Source: Acidobacteriota bacterium
GTDB taxonomy: Bacteria > Acidobacteriota > Thermoanaerobaculia > Multivoradales > JAHZIX01
DNA: 9,374 bases
Assembly (NCBI GenBank): GCA_020439725.1
Contig: JAGQSE010000735.1
Coordinates: forward strand, 1 to 9,374
Reading direction: 5' to 3'
The position numbers and the translations under genes are program-made. Shown here piece after piece: positions 7,901 to 9,374 of this stretch; position 1 is the first letter of the stretch, and every line of letters starts with the position of its first letter. Below the pieces are notes generated by a model. That model ran no database searches. It saw only the letters and a program-made list of their open reading frames with translations, and was not told the DNA's origin.

Positions 7901-9374
7901 GGCGGCACCTGCGGTCAGACCCGGACCTTCGGCTACGACGGTCGTGGCTTCCTCGTTTCCGAGACCCACCCGGAGCTCCCCGGTCAGGTGGCCACCTACG
8001 TCCGGGACGCCCTTGGCAACGCGCGCGAGCGGTCCCTGAGCGGGACCCCCGACGAGGCGCGGCTGCTCTATCGCTACGACCCGGCAAGCCGACTGATCCG
8101 GGTTTCCTACGATCTCCCCTGGAGCCTCGCTCCCGGCGAGCCGAGACCCCTCGTCGAGCTGCTTTACCACTCGATGAGCCCGGTGACGGCCAAGCCCGGG
8201 GAGAAGGCGGCGGGCAAGCTCTACCAGCAGAAGCGCCACAACTGGCTCTCCTTCTCGTTGCCGGAACCCTCCGGCTACGACCCGGGTCGGGAGCAGGACT
8301 ACGTCGTCACCGACACCTTCCGCTACGCCGGCACCGACGGCGCCCTGTCCCAGCGGACGACGCGACTGGGTCTCGACTATCGGACCCTGGGTCTGCGCAG
8401 CGGCTACGCCACCGACGGCATCGGTCGAAGGACGGAGCTGTCCTACGAGCGCTGCCTGTTCGAGGACTGTCTCGGGGATCCCCAGCGGACGATCGACTTC
8501 GCCTACACCAAGGGCTTCCTCAAGTCGATGTCGACCACCGCGGGCGGCACTACGCGGCCTTTGCTGTCGGCTCTCACCTATCACCCCAGCGGGCTCCTCG
8601 GCAGCCTGACGCACGGCAACGGGGTGCGCTTCCACCAGGCCGGCGACGCCAGCGGCATGCCGCGCCCGGCGAGCCTGTCGACCACCGCCAGCCCCGGCTG
8701 GAGCACCGGCGCCTACACCTACGACGCCAGCGGCAATCCGACGGTCATCGGTAACGAGAGCTATGTCTACGACCGTCTGGGCCGGTTGGCGGGCGGCACG
8801 GTGGCCGCCGGCTACGGCCAAGGCGCCGAGTACGACGCCTATGGCAACCTGACCCGCCTCGTCACCACGCGAGGAGGGGTGAGCGACACCCTGCAGCTGA
8901 CCACCCAGTCTTCGAGCAACCGGCTCACCGCCCAGGGGGCCGTCTACGGCGCCATCGGCGGGCTTGAGGGATGGACGTTGAACGGCATCCCACACACCGC
9001 GCGCTACGACGCCCTCGGATGGATGAAGGAGCACGACGGCGGGATCCGCTGGTGGTACCTCCTCGACGCCGACGGCGAGCGGGTGGCGACGGTCGAGTGC
9101 GTCGATCGGAACTGCTCCTTCGCCGACCGCCGGGTGCAGCTGACGCCGCGGGACAGCGAGGGGAGGGTCCTCCGGACCTTCGATTGGTGGCTCGAAGACT
9201 CACCGTCCTGGCGAACCGATTACGTCCACCGGGACTCGGCCCTGCTGGCGGCCATCGATCGCCCCGCCGGCAGTGGATCTGAGCGCTTCCGCTTCTTTCA
9301 CGCGGACCACCTGGGCTCGCCGCGCCAGATCACCGGTGACGGCGGCGCTGAGCTCGAGCTCCACCAGTACTTCC
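4853..9374 (+). CDS. Secreted RHS/YD-repeat protein (C-terminus beyond window)
   Basis: An open frame of 1507 codons without a stop to the window end. Seen: signal peptide (hydrophobic core about 25-40, likely cleavage after VRA at 43); an N-terminal RHS-type opening (about 62-105) with VNLFNGNLTLTLPLG and LSYGFALRYNS, typical for the entry strands of RHS/Tc-like shells; a beta-rich middle region (110-790) with Cys pairs, including an acidic Cys239-Cys253 loop; YD repeats (about 796-1415), e.g. YDYDARDQL, FGYDGRGFL, YRYDPASRL, YTYDASGNP, YVYDRLGRL; then FHADHLGSPRQIT at 1482-1494, the start of the conserved RHS-associated core. Members of this family fold into hollow shells that may enclose a C-terminal toxin, or act as surface and motility proteins. 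The core end and variable C-terminus are not in the window, so function stays open. It overlaps the upstream gene by 16 bases and lies in the same operon. Confidence 0.95.
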   Translation, partial: MRSRLIDPRHDLDRGARKGSRARHLLGAVAVLALALPVVPVRADFTDWTQVPERARGISGASAYAVGELDTVNLFNGNLTLTLPLGPEFPVGPSLSYGFALRYNSLGWDVESHFCLPSPTHNAEWVNIPVPDRDDRSYEALKPRFEGISTERGLGRANAGFGWALQFGRLLEPDQRLPGSFQYMAPDGSIRRFNQHLRPGAPAGPQTNVWYSGDGSYLRLRYFAPPAEPGPGNPLEGICAPLDDDNLADEDTCALIDFPDGEVHEFRDFGTNLGSGHRSDWRLVRRQDPYGNFVELVYPDGTTWVVRDSLGRSHAVTFAPPAGSYSRVESVTLSGASVPDFTLHYDEAETLDRNDYIDFCYDDPPSVNDPFGGTVEVDLLARVARPDGSYYAMTYFHTRAEDSFTGVPGAIKTLLVPTGALYRWTYDRFDFRNGRLDPNLGEVIGTNFPVRTKTVEDPFHPLLGDGWALPPGTPEPPWAQGSATWTYEWQAVGGTTPLQVPCHHEVTVDDPSGLRTVSYFATAESSNRPWYGLPYSTCEGNFDPDLGYLSSQVFEVGAGGTETLLRSNYVEYEDDGGPDDGIERNHRVKRSATVYHDDGDRVAATVNADFDGYGHWRQTTRTGWGGVARTTTTDWNAGRPFPQGQTFWFLGFYSRREVSEAAGAFVTEHCFDDETGFERRSRQLVGSAAGPDDVVTVYEGDAARQGSVWDCSSEEVPAEGRVTCVRWYGGDGAELGTEDLCALALDDPAFEVVLENQHGVPSSATSVVPATGHEVLRHFAADIDLDTGLVSRLEDSAGVGTAFLFDRLGRLTAERRDQGAWSRIDYTLPTRSGGTANPQLVLDRPLIETRACANGSTTCNGASRLSYSELVFDGLGRVFEDRTLHPEGLATRRSLYDDAGRLVGASTAFLDGGQPVGWTRYESFDAFGRPDRIEAPDGGDVLYTRTGDRIVRSRSLVATEAGPATPSWRFELMDGLGRLTRLCEGGAASGSCATAEATYDYDARDQLIRVCQEPGGGGTCGQTRTFGYDGRGFLVSETHPELPGQVATYVRDALGNARERSLSGTPDEARLLYRYDPASRLIRVSYDLPWSLAPGEPRPLVELLYHSMSPVTAKPGEKAAGKLYQQKRHNWLSFSLPEPSGYDPGREQDYVVTDTFRYAGTDGALSQRTTRLGLDYRTLGLRSGYATDGIGRRTELSYERCLFEDCLGDPQRTIDFAYTKGFLKSMSTTAGGTTRPLLSALTYHPSGLLGSLTHGNGVRFHQAGDASGMPRPASLSTTASPGWSTGAYTYDASGNPTVIGNESYVYDRLGRLAGGTVAAGYGQGAEYDAYGNLTRLVTTRGGVSDTLQLTTQSSSNRLTAQGAVYGAIGGLEGWTLNGIPHTARYDALGWMKEHDGGIRWWYLLDADGERVATVECVDRNCSFADRRVQLTPRDSEGRVLRTFDWWLEDSPSWRTDYVHRDSALLAAIDRPAGSGSERFRFFHADHLGSPRQITGDGGAELELHQYF
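7247..9094 (+). repeat. YD-repeat region of the RHS protein
   Basis: Roughly 600 residues of degenerate repeats with the core (Y/F)D..GR(L/F), spaced irregularly. Clear copies include LFDRLGRLT near 7265, VFDGLGRVF near 7465, LYDDAGRLV near 7537, YDYDARDQL near 7850, FGYDGRGFL near 7930, YRYDPASRL near 8070, YTYDASGNP near 8715, YVYDRLGRL near 8763 and AEYDAYGNL near 8827. In known RHS and TcC proteins these repeats form the spiralling beta-sheet wall of the shell. Confidence 0.9.
7799..7966 (+). repeat. Two tandem 28-residue (84-base) Cys-loop YD units
   Basis: Residues 983-1010 and 1011-1038 align without gaps: each starts with C, eight residues and C (CEGGAASGSC and CQEPGGGGTC), followed by a YD motif (YDYDARDQLI and FGYDGRGFLV) at the same offset. 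The conserved spacing suggests a duplication or strong structural constraint on two adjacent repeat turns. Confidence 0.75.

Noticed and set aside
6697..8754. Plus-strand open frame of 685 codons inside the RHS gene
   Set aside because: Extremely Arg-rich without motifs and in a different frame from the YD repeats, which continue unbroken through the same bases.
4853..9374. Classification of the RHS protein as a type VI secretion effector
   Set aside because: It has a signal peptide and no PAAR or VgrG-type N-terminal domain, and no type VI genes are in the window.

Overview
The window is very GC-rich and gene-dense, with one short non-coding gap (about 118 bases). It carries four real genes in two divergent pairs. 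The leftward pair is an ECF-type RNA polymerase sigma factor followed, at a 2-base overlap, by a serine/threonine protein kinase that runs off the left edge. The rightward pair is a large secreted protein built of tandem cadherin/Ig-like modules and two lectin-like modules, followed, at a 16-base overlap, by a secreted RHS/YD-repeat protein that runs off the right edge.

The likely source is a member of the Acidobacteriota (perhaps a Thermoanaerobaculia- or Holophagae-type lineage) or a similar high-GC soil or aquatic bacterium. This is inferred from the sigma factor with its HTLQPTALVNEAYLRL signature coupled to a kinase with a DFGIAKLL motif, from large secreted proteins with 'FE(S/T)..W' modules, and from the style of the RHS repeats. 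No marker gene is present to prove it.

Layout: 1-716 (minus) kinase N-terminal portion; 713-1318 (minus) sigma factor; 1319-1436 divergent promoter region with strong Shine-Dalgarno sequences facing both ways; 1437-4868 (plus) modular surface/secreted protein; 4853-9374 (plus) RHS protein, cut just as the conserved RHS core begins. There are no tRNAs, rRNAs, CRISPR arrays, insertion sequences or attachment sites that I can see.

Working model (inference): the sigma factor and kinase form a signalling pair, and the two secreted proteins form an extracellular or cell-surface pair made from one transcript. Whether the first pair controls the second is suggested only by the shared, divergent promoter region. 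The RHS protein could be a contact-dependent toxin carrier, a surface adhesin, or a shell-forming protein; the variable C-terminus that would decide this lies outside the window. Points most worth checking are the catalytic-loop Asn-to-His change in the kinase, the coupled secreted Ig/lectin-RHS pair, and a regular series of short cysteine-bounded loops in the RHS repeats.
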